64,000 bases of DNA. Source: Egibacteraceae bacterium (GTDB lineage Bacteria; Actinomycetota; Nitriliruptoria; Euzebyales; Egibacteraceae). Under the pieces are notes generated by a model. It had not been told where the DNA came from. It made no database searches and saw only the letters and a list, made by a program, of their open reading frames with translations. Shown piece after piece: positions 1 to 8,727 of this stretch. A program made the position numbers and the translations under genes. The stretch covers positions 550,767-614,766 of the forward strand of contig JAUJNX010000001.1 in NCBI GenBank assembly GCA_030447925.1, in the 5' to 3' direction. Each line of letters begins with the position of its first letter. The stretch's first letter is position 1.

Positions 1-158
1 AAGTTGCGAAAGTAGTAGGTGGTGGCGGCGAGCGGCAGGCCCGCTCGCGTCGCCACGGCGCGATGGCTGACGGCGGCGAACCCTTCCTGCTTCAGGAGCG
101 CCGCGGCCGCGTCCAGCAGCGCGTCACGGCGGCGCTCGCCCCGGTCGCTGCGCGTCAC
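1..158 (-). CDS. TetR-family transcriptional regulator, N-terminal part only (cut by window edge)
   Basis: Only the first 52 or so residues are present; the rest lies beyond the left edge. They form the DNA-binding three-helix region of a TetR repressor: a basic start, a helix ending in LLKQEGFAAVS, then the recognition helix and the TTYYFRN segment that closes almost every TetR HTH. The start is a GTG at 156-158, two bases after the stop of the SMR exporter gene, so the two are probably one transcript. The natural inference is that this protein represses the exporter in response to a cationic compound. The inverted repeats upstream of the exporter are the likely operator. The ligand cannot be told because the C-terminal domain is missing. 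Confidence 0.85.
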   Translation of the reverse strand, partial: MTRSDRGERRRDALLDAAAALLKQEGFAAVSHRAVATRAGLPLAATTYYFRN

Positions 159-160
159 CG

Positions 161-487
161 TCAGTGCGCGCCTGCGCCGGTGACCTGCAGGCCGACGACA
201 CCGGCCACGATCAGGCTGATCGCCACGAGGCGCGCGACCGTCGTCGGTTCGCCGAGGAGGAGCATCCCGATGATCGCGGTTCCCGCGGCGCCGATGCCGG
301 TCCAGACCGCGTAGGCAGTGCCCACGGGCAGGGTGCGCAGCGCGAGGTTCAGCAGCGCGAAGCTGCCCGCGGCGAACAGGACGAACAGCACGCTGGGCAG
401 CGGGCGGGAGAAGCCCTGGCTGGCCTTGAGCGAGAGAGCGAAGCCGCACTCCAACAGTCCTGCAACGATCAGCAACATCCAGTCCAC
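161..487 (-). CDS. Small multidrug resistance (SMR) family exporter, SugE/Gdx-like
   Basis: 108-residue inner-membrane protein with four hydrophobic helices, the normal SMR size. The essential membrane glutamate is at residue 13 (GLLECGF). The segment LPVGTAYAVWTGIGAAG matches the signature of the SugE/Gdx branch more closely than EmrE. Gdx members exchange guanidinium for protons; other SMRs export quaternary ammonium compounds. Either substrate is possible here. I chose the GTG at 485-487 because it puts the first helix at the N-terminus as in the family; the longer open frame to 598 adds a non-hydrophobic stretch and runs into the vapC end. It is followed at once by a TetR gene. Confidence 0.88.
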   Translation of the reverse strand: MDWMLLIVAGLLECGFALSLKASQGFSRPLPSVLFVLFAAGSFALLNLALRTLPVGTAYAVWTGIGAAGTAIIGMLLLGEPTTVARLVAISLIVAGVVGLQVTGAGAH

Positions 488-501
488 GATCGATCTCCAC
501 C

Positions 502-535
502 GCGTACGCCGATGCAAGTTGGTACGAGCGTACCA
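502..535. promoter_or_regulatory. Inverted repeats upstream of the SMR exporter, probable TetR operator
   Basis: Two dyads lie 15-48 bases upstream of the exporter start. At 520-535 the arms TGGTACG and CGTACCA are separated by two bases. At 502-509 there is a perfect GCGTACGC palindrome. Both share the core CGTAC, which suggests two sites for the same dimeric repressor, most likely the TetR protein encoded downstream of the exporter. The assignment rests on position and symmetry only. Confidence 0.55.
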
Positions 536-581
536 GATTGGCGCTGGCGGGGCCCGGCGTGCGCAGGCCAGGCCGACCCGG

Positions 582-1010
582 TCAGACGATGAGCTCAACC
601 TGCACGCCGAGCGCCTGGTAGACGTCCACCGCCCGACGGTCGCGGGTGGCCAGCGGCAGGCCGTGCTCCACGGCCGTGGCGCCCACCAGGGCGTCGTAGA
701 CCGATCCCCCGGCGATCCCGTGTCCCGCCAGCCGGCCCCACAGCTCCGCCGCCCGGGCCGGGCTCAGGAAGCGGCTGTGAGGGAAGTTGCCCGCCAGCAC
801 CTGGCCGACCGCCGCGGGCGTCCGGCGGGCGGGTCCGGGGAGACGGGTGAGCACCGAGAAGGTCTCGAACGCGGCGTGCCCCGCCAGCCCGAGCCGGCCA
901 TCGGCGAGCGCGGCGAAGGTCGCGTCGTGGTGATCGTGGTCCGCGACCACGAAGGGCACGGCAGCGCTGGTGTCGACCAGGAGGTCAGGCCCGTCAGCGC
1001 TGGTCGGCAT
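582..1010 (-). CDS. vapC: VapC-type PIN-domain toxin ribonuclease
   Basis: 142-residue PIN-domain protein. The acidic residues that bind Mg2+ are visible: D13 in LLVDTSAAV, a glutamate in AFETFSVL, and aspartates in SVYDALVGA and LATRDRRAV. VapC toxins cleave specific RNAs (tRNA or rRNA) when free of their antitoxin. The gene overlaps the end of the AbrB-type antitoxin gene by 17 bases, the usual antitoxin-first order. The RNA target cannot be deduced. The stop lies only 94 bases from the exporter start, so this transcript may run towards that gene. Confidence 0.88.
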   Translation of the reverse strand: MPTSADGPDLLVDTSAAVPFVVADHDHHDATFAALADGRLGLAGHAAFETFSVLTRLPGPARRTPAAVGQVLAGNFPHSRFLSPARAAELWGRLAGHGIAGGSVYDALVGATAVEHGLPLATRDRRAVDVYQALGVQVELIV

Positions 1011-1227
1011 CGCGGAGCGCCTGCACGGCCTCGTCGTCCAGGTGCACGCCAGCGGCGGGGATGATCAGGCGTCCCGACCGTTCGCCGAGGGCGTCGCCCG
1101 CGATCGGCTCCACACGCAGCGCGGTGCCATCCGCCCCCACCTCGACCACACCGGGACGCAGGCCCAGGCGGTCCCGCAATGCCTTGGGAATCACCAGCCG
1201 GCCTGCCTTGTCGATGGTTGCGCGCAT
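994..1227 (-). CDS. vapB: VapB-type antitoxin with AbrB/SpoVT DNA-binding fold
   Basis: 77-residue protein starting MRATIDKAGRLVIPKALRDR, a typical swapped-hairpin AbrB/MazE fold that binds DNA as a dimer. The acidic C-terminal tail (LDDEAVQALRDADQ) is the kind that wraps round the PIN toxin. The ATG at 1225-1227 was preferred because it opens directly on the AbrB motif; 18 extra in-frame codons upstream look unrelated. It is the first gene of the vapBC operon and should repress its own promoter, which must lie in the 130 bases shared with the divergent GH15 gene. Confidence 0.87.
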   Translation of the reverse strand: MRATIDKAGRLVIPKALRDRLGLRPGVVEVGADGTALRVEPIAGDALGERSGRLIIPAAGVHLDDEAVQALRDADQR

Positions 1228-1357
1228 GGGCGTGAGCTTACCATCGTCACGGTTTGAAGTAGGCGGTTCGGCTCCGATCACGACGTGCGATCAGGCACTC
1301 GCGACATTCGATCGGGTGGGGGCCGTCTGCCCGGCGCGGTCCGGTAGCGTGACGCGC

Positions 1358-3175
1358 ATGCCGTCGCAGCCGATCGCCGACTACGCCCTGCTGTCGGACT
1401 GCCGCTCCGCCGCGCTCGTCGGGCGCGACGGCTCGGTTGACTGGTGGTGCGTGCCGCGGTTCGACGGCCCGGCGGTGTTCGCGCGCCTGCTCGACGGCGC
1501 GGCGGGCCACCTCGCCGTGCGCCCGGTGGAGCCGGCGACCACGACCCGCCGGTACCGCGACGGCACGATGGTGCTCGACACCACCTTCGACAGCCCTGGC
1601 GGGACGGTCGTGCTCACCGACGCCCTGGCCACCGGCCCCGGCGACCGCGGCCACGACCTGGGGCGGAACTCCCCGGGCGCCCTGCTGCGCCTGGCGACCT
1701 GCACCCGCGGCGAGGTCGACCTGCTCGTCGAGTACGCCCCGCGGCCGGAGTACGGGCTGGTCCACCCCCTCCTGCGCGTCACCCCAGAGGGGATCGCCGC
1801 CCGCGGCGGGGCCGCGGTCCTGCTGCTGTCCGGGCCCGGCACCTTCGCGACCGAGGGCTCCACGGCACGGGCGCGGCTGACCCTGCGCGCCGGTGACACC
1901 GCGGCGTTCGCCCTCCAGCACCGCTCGACCGAGCAGGAGCCCCCCGCCCCCTGGGGCGCCGCGGCGATCACCCGCCACCTGGACGACACCGTCGCCGCGT
2001 GGCGCAGCTGGTCGGCGCTGCACCAGGCCTACGAGGGGCCGTGGCGGGACCTCGTGCACAGCTCCGGGCGGGTCCTGCAGGCGCTGTCCTACGCCCCGAC
2101 CGGGGCGATCGTCGCCGCCCCGACGACCTCGCTGCCCGAGGCCGTGGGCGGGGACCGCAACTGGGACTACCGCTACACCTGGGTCCGCGACGCCAGCCTG
2201 ACGCTGGAGGCGCTGTGGGTGGCCGCGTGCCCCGACGAGGCGCACCGCTTCTTCGACTTCCTCACCGCTGCGTCGGCCACCCAGCTGTCGCGCCTCGGCG
2301 ACCTGCAAATCATGTTCGGCATCGGCGGGGAGCACGACCTCAGCGAGCGCACGCTGCCCCACCTGGCCGGGTGGCGGGACAGCCGCCCGGTGCGGGTCGG
2401 CAACGGCGCGTGGGACCAGCGCCAGCTCGACGTCTACGGCGAGCTGCTCGGGGCGGGCGCCCGCCTGGCCGACCAGCTCGCGGAGCTGGCGCCGGAGACC
2501 GCGGCCTTTTTGGTCGCCGCCGCCGACGCGGCCGGGCGCCGCTGGCGGGAGCGCGACCAGGGCATCTGGGAGGTCCGTGGCGAGCCGCGCGACTTCCTGT
2601 ACTCCAAGCTCATGTGCTGGGTGGCGCTGGACCGGGCGATCGCCCTCGCCGGGCCGCTCGGCGCGGGCGGCCGCGTCCCCGGGTGGACCGCCACCCGCGA
2701 GGAGATCCGGGCCGCCGTCCTGGAGCAGGGCTGGAGCGAGACCTCGGGGGCGTTCACCCAGTCGTTCGGCGCGGACGAGCTCGACGCGTCGGCGCTGATG
2801 ATCCCCATCGTCGGTTTCCTGCCCGGCGACGACCCGCGGGTCCGCGCGACGGTGGACGCCATCGCCGACCGCCTCACCGACGCCCACGGCCTGGTCTACC
2901 GCTACCGCTCCGCCGACGGGCTGGAGGGCGAGGAGGGCACGTTCCTGCTCTGCACCTTCTGGCTGGCGCAGGCGCAGGCGATGGCGGGGGAGGTCGCGCG
3001 TGCCCGGGCGACCTTCGAGCGGGCCGTGGCCCACGCCAACGACGTGGGGCTCCTGGCCGAGGAGGTCGACCCCACCGGGACCGAGCTGATCGGCAACTTC
3101 CCGCAGGCCTTCAGCCACATCGGCCTGGTCAACGCGGCCTGGGCGATCGCCCAGGCCGAGGAGGCAAGCGCATGA
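1358..3175 (+). CDS. Glycoside hydrolase family 15 protein (glucoamylase/trehalase type)
   Basis: 605-residue cytoplasmic enzyme with the two-part GH15 layout: an N-terminal beta-sandwich (from IADYALLSDCRSAALVG and the DGSVDWWCVPRFDGPAVF motif) and a C-terminal (alpha/alpha)6 barrel. The barrel carries GGDRNWDYRYTWVRDA and, near the end, a glutamate in LLAEEVDPTGTELIGNFPQAFSHIG, where GH15 enzymes keep a catalytic acid or base. Actinobacterial proteins of this layout and length hydrolyse trehalose or alpha-glucans to glucose; sequence alone does not separate the two. The ATG at 1358 is the family start; the frame is open further upstream but not protein-like. The stop overlaps the next start (ATGA), so the two are translationally coupled. 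Confidence 0.92.
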   Translation: MPSQPIADYALLSDCRSAALVGRDGSVDWWCVPRFDGPAVFARLLDGAAGHLAVRPVEPATTTRRYRDGTMVLDTTFDSPGGTVVLTDALATGPGDRGHDLGRNSPGALLRLATCTRGEVDLLVEYAPRPEYGLVHPLLRVTPEGIAARGGAAVLLLSGPGTFATEGSTARARLTLRAGDTAAFALQHRSTEQEPPAPWGAAAITRHLDDTVAAWRSWSALHQAYEGPWRDLVHSSGRVLQALSYAPTGAIVAAPTTSLPEAVGGDRNWDYRYTWVRDASLTLEALWVAACPDEAHRFFDFLTAASATQLSRLGDLQIMFGIGGEHDLSERTLPHLAGWRDSRPVRVGNGAWDQRQLDVYGELLGAGARLADQLAELAPETAAFLVAAADAAGRRWRERDQGIWEVRGEPRDFLYSKLMCWVALDRAIALAGPLGAGGRVPGWTATREEIRAAVLEQGWSETSGAFTQSFGADELDASALMIPIVGFLPGDDPRVRATVDAIADRLTDAHGLVYRYRSADGLEGEEGTFLLCTFWLAQAQAMAGEVARARATFERAVAHANDVGLLAEEVDPTGTELIGNFPQAFSHIGLVNAAWAIAQAEEASA

Positions 3176-3897
3176 CCACCGTGCCCCCGCCGGTCGACCC
3201 GCAGGCCCGCGACGACCTGCACCGCATCGCCGTGCACGTGCTGGGACGCCGGCGGCACGCGGTGACCGGCCGGTTCGGCCTGCGGCCCACCGCGGGCGGG
3301 TTCGGCACGCCGCCGTTCGGCGACGACGCCGAGGTCCTGCGCCTGTCGGGCGGCGTCCTGGTCCGCGAGCGCGCGGGCGCGACGGCGGCGCTGGCGCTGG
3401 ACGGGGCGGACCTGGCGGCCCTGGCCGCCTTCGCCGAGGTCGACCTGGACCAGGCGTTCTCCGTCGGCCACGACACCCCGCCGGTCGGGGACCCGGCCGC
3501 GCCGCTGGCCGCCGCTGCCGCCGCCTGCGCCGCGCTGGGCGGCTGGTACGCCCTCGGCGCCGTCGCCATCGACGCGGTGGTCGCGGCGCTGGGCGCCGAG
3601 GGCGGCGCGAGCCTCGCCCAGCTGTGGCCCGAGCACTTCGACCTGGGGCTCGACGTCGCGTGGGGCCCCGGGGAAGGGCAGCGCATCAACCTGGGCGCGT
3701 CGCCCGGCGACGCCCTCGTGCCCGAGCCCTACCTCTACACCGGCCCGCACGGCCCGGAACGGCCCGGGGACGCGGCCTACTGGAACGCGCCGTTCGGCGC
3801 GACGCTGACCCGCACCGCCCTGGCGGCCGCCCGCGACCCGGCGGCGGCGGCCGCCACGTTCCTGCGCCGCGGCGCCGACCTGCTCCGCGCCGCCTGA
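3172..3897 (+). CDS. Conserved protein of unknown function coupled to the GH15 gene
   Basis: 241 residues, no signal peptide or membrane segment, Ala/Gly/Asp-rich. The C-terminal half holds the block QLWPEHFDLG, then NLGASPGD, EPYLYTGPHG and YWNAPFGA. This resembles the W-P-x-H-F-D-L pattern of actinobacterial DUF5996-like proteins, but I am not certain of the family. The start overlaps the GH15 stop by four bases, so it is co-expressed with the glucosidase and may act in the same process. A convergent hairpin follows the stop. Confidence 0.75.
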   Translation: MTTVPPPVDPQARDDLHRIAVHVLGRRRHAVTGRFGLRPTAGGFGTPPFGDDAEVLRLSGGVLVRERAGATAALALDGADLAALAAFAEVDLDQAFSVGHDTPPVGDPAAPLAAAAAACAALGGWYALGAVAIDAVVAALGAEGGASLAQLWPEHFDLGLDVAWGPGEGQRINLGASPGDALVPEPYLYTGPHGPERPGDAAYWNAPFGATLTRTALAAARDPAAAAATFLRRGADLLRAA

Positions 3898-3904
3898 CCC
3901 TCGG

Positions 3905-3936
3905 CCCACCGCCGGCGGCAGGGCCGCGGCGGTGGG
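3905..3936. terminator. GC-rich hairpin between convergent genes
   Basis: A nine-base perfect stem (CCCACCGCC with GGCGGTGGG), extendable by one pair, sits in the 47 bases between the coupled gene and the opposing DUF3455 gene. There is no U-run, as is common in high-GC actinobacteria. Position supports a bidirectional terminator. Confidence 0.55.
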
Positions 3937-3944
3937 AGGGCGGT

Positions 3945-4451
3945 CTACTGCCCGTCGGACCAGAACACGTACCGGGCGGTGTAGGGCACTCCCTGCTCGG
4001 CGCCCGGCGTGCACGGGCCGGCGGGTGCGACGCCGCCACGGGAGCGGAGGCGCTGGATGAAGTCGACGCCGCCCAGCACGCCGTCGCCGCGGTTCTCGAC
4101 CGCCTCGACCAGCAGGTCGGGGATGTCGCCCTCGTCGTTGGGCCGGGTGGCGATCGCCTGCCCGCGGACCAGGCTGCCGTCCTCCACCGACTGCCAGTTG
4201 GGCCCGTTCTCGCCGTAGTGGATGGCACCGCGCGCGAGCTCGGCGGCCGGCTCCACGAAGGTCCAGGCCGCGCCGGCGTCGTCGCACCGGTAGATCTGCA
4301 CGCCGCTGGCCTTGGACCTCCAGACCACCTCCTGCCCGGCGCGCGGTTGCAACGGGTCGGGCTCGGTTCCCTGCGCCAGCGCGAGCTGGGCCGGGACCGC
4401 GACGAGCGCGATCATCGTCAGCGCTGCGAGCAGCCCTGTCATGCGCTTCAA
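3945..4451 (-). CDS. Secreted DUF3455 family protein
   Basis: 168 residues. The N-terminus is a Sec signal peptide (KRMTGLLAALTMIALVAVPA, cleavage near LALA-Q). The mature part carries DUF3455 hallmarks in order: GVQIYRCDDAGAAWTF, then IHYGENGPNWQSVEDGSLV, then GVLGGVDFIQRLRSRGGVAPAGPC. The function of DUF3455 is unknown; members are exported. I chose the TTG at 4449-4451: GGAGG lies four bases upstream, whereas the next ATG (4443) is 13 bases from that site. It is monocistronic between a hairpin and the NarL-type regulator. Confidence 0.8.
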   Translation of the reverse strand: MKRMTGLLAALTMIALVAVPAQLALAQGTEPDPLQPRAGQEVVWRSKASGVQIYRCDDAGAAWTFVEPAAELARGAIHYGENGPNWQSVEDGSLVRGQAIATRPNDEGDIPDLLVEAVENRGDGVLGGVDFIQRLRSRGGVAPAGPCTPGAEQGVPYTARYVFWSDGQ

Positions 4452-4647
4452 GGTGCCTCCTGCCGTGCAGAGGTGAGTGCGGACGCGGATGGTTCTACCG
4501 CGGCTCCGCCGCACGGCACCAGATGTTCCGGGACGGCAAGGGATGGCCGGCGGTCGTGCGCGACGGGCAGCGGCGTGTCCGCAGCGGACACCCGCCAGGA
4601 GCGTGTCGCCTTGTTCGTTCTTGAGCGCCCGCCTTTGAGGTGCACCC

Positions 4648-5292
4648 CTAGGAGCGCAGCCAGGCGAGCACGGCGAGGACGCGGCGGTTGTCGTCGGGGG
4701 CGGGGAGCAGGGACAGGCGGGTGAAGATCCCGCGCACGTGCGCCTCGACGGTCTTGGGGCTGAGGAACAGCCGCTCGCCGATCGCCTGGTTGGAGCGGCC
4801 CTCGGCGAGCAGGGCGAGCACCTCGCGCTCGCGGGGGCTGAGCTGGTCCAGCGGGTCGCGGACCCGGCGGCGCCCGACCAGCTCGGCGACGACGGAGGGG
4901 TCGACGACGAGCTCGCCCGCGGCGACGCGGCGCACCGCCTCGGTCACGTCGCGCAGCTCGACCACGCGGTCCTTCAGCAGGTAGCCACTGCCACGCGGGG
5001 CGTCCTCGACCAGCCGCAGCGCGTAGTGCGGCTCCAGGAACTGGGACAGCACCAGGACGCCGACCCCGGGGTGCTCGGCGCGCAGGCGCCGGGCGGCGTC
5101 CAGGCCCTCGGTCGTGTGCGTCGGGGGCATGCGGATGTCCAGGACCGCGACGTCGGGCGGGTCGGTGCGGACCAGGCGGAACAGCGATGCGACGTCACCG
5201 GCCTGGCCGGCCACCTCGATGCCGTCGTCGCGCAGGACGCGCGCCAGCCCCTCGCGGAACAGCAGCGCGTCGTCGGCCAGGATCACCCGCAC
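4648..5292 (-). CDS. NarL/FixJ-type response regulator
   Basis: 214 residues: receiver domain 1-120 with acidic pocket DD at 7-8, phosphorylated aspartate D52 (VAVLDIRMPP) and the K of YLLKDRV; then a LuxR-type HTH at about 148-205 (LSPREREVLALLAEGRSNQAIGERLF..KTVEAHV). Actinobacterial regulators of this class are phosphorylated by the HisKA_3 kinase encoded next to them, here the upstream gene that overlaps by ten bases. The regulator reads intact although its kinase does not. Targets are unknown. Confidence 0.92.
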   Translation of the reverse strand: MRVILADDALLFREGLARVLRDDGIEVAGQAGDVASLFRLVRTDPPDVAVLDIRMPPTHTTEGLDAARRLRAEHPGVGVLVLSQFLEPHYALRLVEDAPRGSGYLLKDRVVELRDVTEAVRRVAAGELVVDPSVVAELVGRRRVRDPLDQLSPREREVLALLAEGRSNQAIGERLFLSPKTVEAHVRGIFTRLSLLPAPDDNRRVLAVLAWLRS

Positions 5293-6990
5293 GGCAGCGT
5301 CGCCGTCACGACCGTGCCGCCGCCCGCGGGGCTGTGGACGGCCAGGGACCCGTCGAGCGCCGCGACCCGGTCGGCCAGCCCCCGCAGGCCCTGGCCCGCC
5401 GGGTCCGCGCCGCCCGCGCCGTCGTCGCGGACGGTCACCACGAGCTGCCCGCCGGTCACCTGCGCGCCGACCTCCACCCGGTCGGCGCGGGCGTGCCGAG
5501 CGGCGTTGGTCAGGGCCTCGGCGACCACGAACCAGGCGGCGCGCTCCACGGGCGCGGGCAGGCGACCCGCCGGGGCGCCGGTCAGCACCGCCGGGACCGG
5601 CGACCGCTGCACCAGCGCGTCCAGCGCCGCGGCCAGCCCCTCGGCGTCGAGCAGGGCCGGGTGCAGCCCGCGGGCCAGGTCGCGCAGCTCCGCCAGCGCC
5701 GCCCGGAACTCCTCGACCACCGGGTCCAGCGCCGCGCCGCCGGGCTCCCCGGCTGCACCTGCGCCCGCACTGCGCGCAGGCCCAGCGCGACGGTCAGCAG
5801 GCGCTGCTGGGCGCCGTCGTGCAGGTCGCGCTCGACCTGCCGGCGCGCGGCGTCGCCCGCCTCGACGATGCGGGCGCGCGAGGCGCGCACCGCCGCGAGC
5901 TGGCCGCGCAGCTCCGCCTGCAGCCGCTCGTTGTCCAGGGCGAGCCCGGCCGCCGCCGCCACCGCCTCGACCAGCTCCGGCTGGTCGGCCAGCGCGGGTC
6001 GTGGACCAGGGCCGCGACGGGCTCGCCGCCGCGGCGCAGCAGCGTGACCGCGCGGCCGTCCCCGGCGGGCAGGTCGACGGGCCGGCCGTCGGCGTCGGCC
6101 CAGCCGTCGCCCAGGCGGTGGAGCAGCCGTGCGGTCGGGTCGTGCAGCGCGCGGGCCAGCGCCGCCTCGACGCGGTCGGGGCCGGCCGGCGCCCAGCTCG
6201 ACGACCAGGTCGCCGACGGCCGACCGGTCCAGGCGGCGGCGCGCCAGCCCGGCCAGCAGCCCGAACGGCCACAGCGCCAGCAGCAGCGGGGTGGCCACCA
6301 CGGCCAGGGCGGCCAGCGCGGGGGCCGCGGCGTGGCGACCAGCAGGCCGACCTGGTCCACCAGGGCGAGGACGAGCACCGCGACCCCGCCGAGCGCCACC
6401 GGCCCCAGCACCCGCCGCCCGGGGGCGGTCGTCCGCCGCCAGCGGACGGCGGTGTGCGCCAGCAGCGCCAGGACCAGCACCAGGCTGGCCGGGTCGGGGG
6501 CGCCCCCCGCCGCCCGCCCGGCGGGGGCGAGGGCCGGCTGGAGCAGGGCGTTGCCGGGGCAGGCCGCGCAGCCCGCCAGCGCCGGGTCCAGGGTCGCCAG
6601 CACGGCCCACCACAGCGGCCCGAGCAGGACGTAGCCGGCAGCGACCAGGACCCGGTCGGCGCGCCCCGTGGCGCGACCGGTCGGGAGCACGACCAGGAGG
6701 TGGGCGAGCAGGGCGAAGCCGAGCTTCTCCAGGACTTCGCCCGCGGCGAACGCGACCGGCGAGGGCAGGAACCCCGCCGCCCGGAGGAGCCAGGTCCAGC
6801 CCGCGACGACCAGGAGCCGCCCGGTCGGATCCGCGGGGCGGCGGACCCGCGTCGCCCGCCCGGCGGTCAGGAACGACCAGCCCACCGCGAGGGTCACGAG
6901 CACCGCCACGAGCGGCGCACCCGGCGCCCGCGCGGCCGTGGCGCCCGCCGCCACGACCACCAGGCTGAGCAGGACGGCCGCGACGGTCAT
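5283..6990 (-). pseudogene. NarL-type sensor histidine kinase, split by four apparent frame changes
   Basis: From an ATG at 6990 the protein starts with several membrane helices (TVAAVLLSLVVVAAG onward). It then continues only by switching frame near 6321-6335, 6176-6193, 5994-6003 and 5735-5755. The recovered pieces are in the right order: membrane region; GAF-like part (ARALHDPTARLLHRLGDGW); HisKA_3 dimerisation segment with the phospho-histidine in QVERDLHDGAQQRLL; and HATPase with ALTNAARHARA and GQGLRGLADRVAALDGSL. Three switches fit a missing base and one an extra base, all in G/C runs. Protein-like sequence on both sides argues for recent mutation or sequencing indels rather than old decay. 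If intact, it would be the partner of the overlapping NarL regulator. Confidence 0.8.
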
Positions 6991-7129
6991 GCGGGGAGCG
7001 TGGCAGGCGCTCCCGCGCCGCGCCACAGGGTCAACCCTCGATCACGGAGCGGGGCGGCCCGGATGGCACCGGCGCCGCCGCGGCCCACGCTCGACCTCGG
7101 ATCGACCCCCACCCAGAGAGGAACCACCG

Positions 7130-7522
7130 ATGCGCACCCGTACGAGCTGGCTGTTGACCGCCGCCCGCGTCCTGGCCGGCGCCGTCCTCGTCCTGTCCGG
7201 CCTCCCCAAGCTCACCGCCCCCGCCACCGTCCTCAGCGACTTCTTCCAGTGGGGCATCCCCGCGGTCGCCGTCACCGTCCCGCTGGTCGGCGTCCTGGAG
7301 GTCGTCGGCGGGACGCTGCTGGTGCTCGGCCTGCTGGCCCGCCCCGTCGCGGCGGTCCTGGCCGTCGAGATGCTCGTCGCCCTGCTGACCGCCGGCCGCA
7401 TCGACGGCGGCGCCCACCTGGTGCTCCCGCCCCTCGTCGGGCTGGCCTGCCTCGCGGTCGCCCGCTGGGGCCCCGGACCCCTGCGCCTGCCCGTCCCGCG
7501 CCCGGCCCGCGCGACCCGCTGA
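7130..7522 (+). CDS. DoxX-family membrane protein
   Basis: 130 residues with four hydrophobic helices and the DoxX opening pattern (ARVLAGAVLVLSGLPKLTAP, then a G-x-LE-x-x-GG motif in VGVLEVVGGTLLVLG). DoxX proteins are small membrane proteins often linked to redox or quinone functions; none can be assigned here. An AGAGAGGAA ribosome site precedes the ATG. It is divergent from the broken kinase and convergent with the winged-helix gene. Confidence 0.82.
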   Translation: MRTRTSWLLTAARVLAGAVLVLSGLPKLTAPATVLSDFFQWGIPAVAVTVPLVGVLEVVGGTLLVLGLLARPVAAVLAVEMLVALLTAGRIDGGAHLVLPPLVGLACLAVARWGPGPLRLPVPRPARATR

Positions 7523-7575
7523 CCCCGCCGCCCGCGGTGATCGTTCTCGGGGAGAACCCAGCCGCGGGCAGCGCC

Positions 7576-8727
7576 TCACTCCCCCACCTCCAGACGCAAC
7601 CGCGCGTCGTGGAAGCGCGCCAGACCCTCCGCCTCGCGCTCCAGGGCATCCCTGGCATCGGCGTCCAGCTCGCGCACCAGCGTGACGGACACGCCCATCG
7701 TGGTGCCGCTGCGCGTGGGCGACCAGGCGCCCACCACCCGTCCGTCCAGCACCACCGCCGGCTGCGTGCGGCCACCCCGGCGGTAGACCACGTCGGTGCG
7801 GCCATCGGCCACCAGCCGGTCGCGATCCCGGGCGGCGAGGTAGACGTCGGTCTCCGGCAGCAGGCGCAGCGCGCCGTTCGCTCGTGCACGGGCCAGCGGC
7901 TCCAGGTCCTCCCGCAGGACGCTGGCCCGATGACCGCCGACCTCGACGGGTTCGAGCTGGGTGAGCCCCTCCCACGCGGCCTGACCGGGTCCCTTGTCGA
8001 GACCTGACCACAGCAGGAAGTGCGCGCGGGTCGAGGGACCGTAGGTGCGGAGGTAGCGCCGGGCCAGCTCCTGCCGGGCGGTCTCGGGGTCCAGCTCCGG
8101 AGCGGGGCGGTCCAGCCACCGGTCGAGGCGCACGAAGGTGCGCTGCTGCCCCTCCGGAGGTCCGTAGCAGATGAGCCCGGCGTAGCCGACGTGCTTGAAC
8201 ACGTCGCTGCCCCACTGCCCGAGAACGCTGGCGAGCTTGGGGAGACGGCCGGCAACCAGGCGGGTCAGCTCCCTGCTGGGCAGGGGGTCGCCGTCGAGCG
8301 CCTCGCAGACCACGTCGATGACCGCGGTCGCGTCGTCGCCGGTGAACCCGTGGTCGTGCACCCAGTGGCGCTCACCCGTGTAGAGGCGATCCAGCGCGGT
8401 CGCCAGCGCGGGATCGGCGGGTCGGAAGGGGGCGGTGTAGGCCGCGATCTGCTCGGCGGGCAGCAGGTGGGGCGTCCCCCGCATCGCCCAGGTCATGACC
8501 AGTTCCCGGCGTTCCCACAGCGCCGCGGCGACCGCCTCCTGCGACAGGCCGGCCATCCGCGCCCAGAGGGCGACCTCGGGCCGCGGCGCCTGCGCATGCA
8601 CGCCGCACGCACCCGCCACCGCTGCCAGCTCGCCCGCCGGACGCCGCCGGTCAAGGGCGTGCCGTTCCGCGCGCAGGGCGAGCGCCTGCTCGTCGGAGAA
8701 CACCTCGGTCGCGCCCCTCGCACTCAC
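7576..8727 (-). CDS. Winged helix DNA-binding domain protein (HTH_42 / AlkZ-like family)
   Basis: 383 residues, the usual length for this family. Recognisable blocks are ALRAERHALDRR at the start, GVHAQAPRPEVALWARM, the LVMTWAMRGTPHLLP segment and, late, LLPETDVYLAARDRDRLVADG with GRVVGAW. Related proteins include AlkZ, a glycosylase that unhooks crosslinked DNA, but many members are uncharacterised. I do not see the catalytic motif clearly enough to claim glycosylase activity. The start is GTG at 8725-8727. A dyad at 8812-8826 may control it. Confidence 0.82.
   Translation of the reverse strand: MSARGATEVFSDEQALALRAERHALDRRRPAGELAAVAGACGVHAQAPRPEVALWARMAGLSQEAVAAALWERRELVMTWAMRGTPHLLPAEQIAAYTAPFRPADPALATALDRLYTGERHWVHDHGFTGDDATAVIDVVCEALDGDPLPSRELTRLVAGRLPKLASVLGQWGSDVFKHVGYAGLICYGPPEGQQRTFVRLDRWLDRPAPELDPETARQELARRYLRTYGPSTRAHFLLWSGLDKGPGQAAWEGLTQLEPVEVGGHRASVLREDLEPLARARANGALRLLPETDVYLAARDRDRLVADGRTDVVYRRGGRTQPAVVLDGRVVGAWSPTRSGTTMGVSVTLVRELDADARDALEREAEGLARFHDARLRLEVGE

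Noticed and set aside
1247..3118. A 623-codon minus-strand open frame opposite the GH15 gene
   Set aside because: It is rich in Arg, Gly, Ala and Pro with no fold-like pattern and lies wholly antisense to a well-supported GH15 gene. Long antisense frames are expected at this GC content.
7031..8215. A 394-codon minus-strand frame across the DoxX and winged-helix genes
   Set aside because: It covers two real genes in the wrong frame and has the Arg/Gly/Ala composition of a shadow frame.
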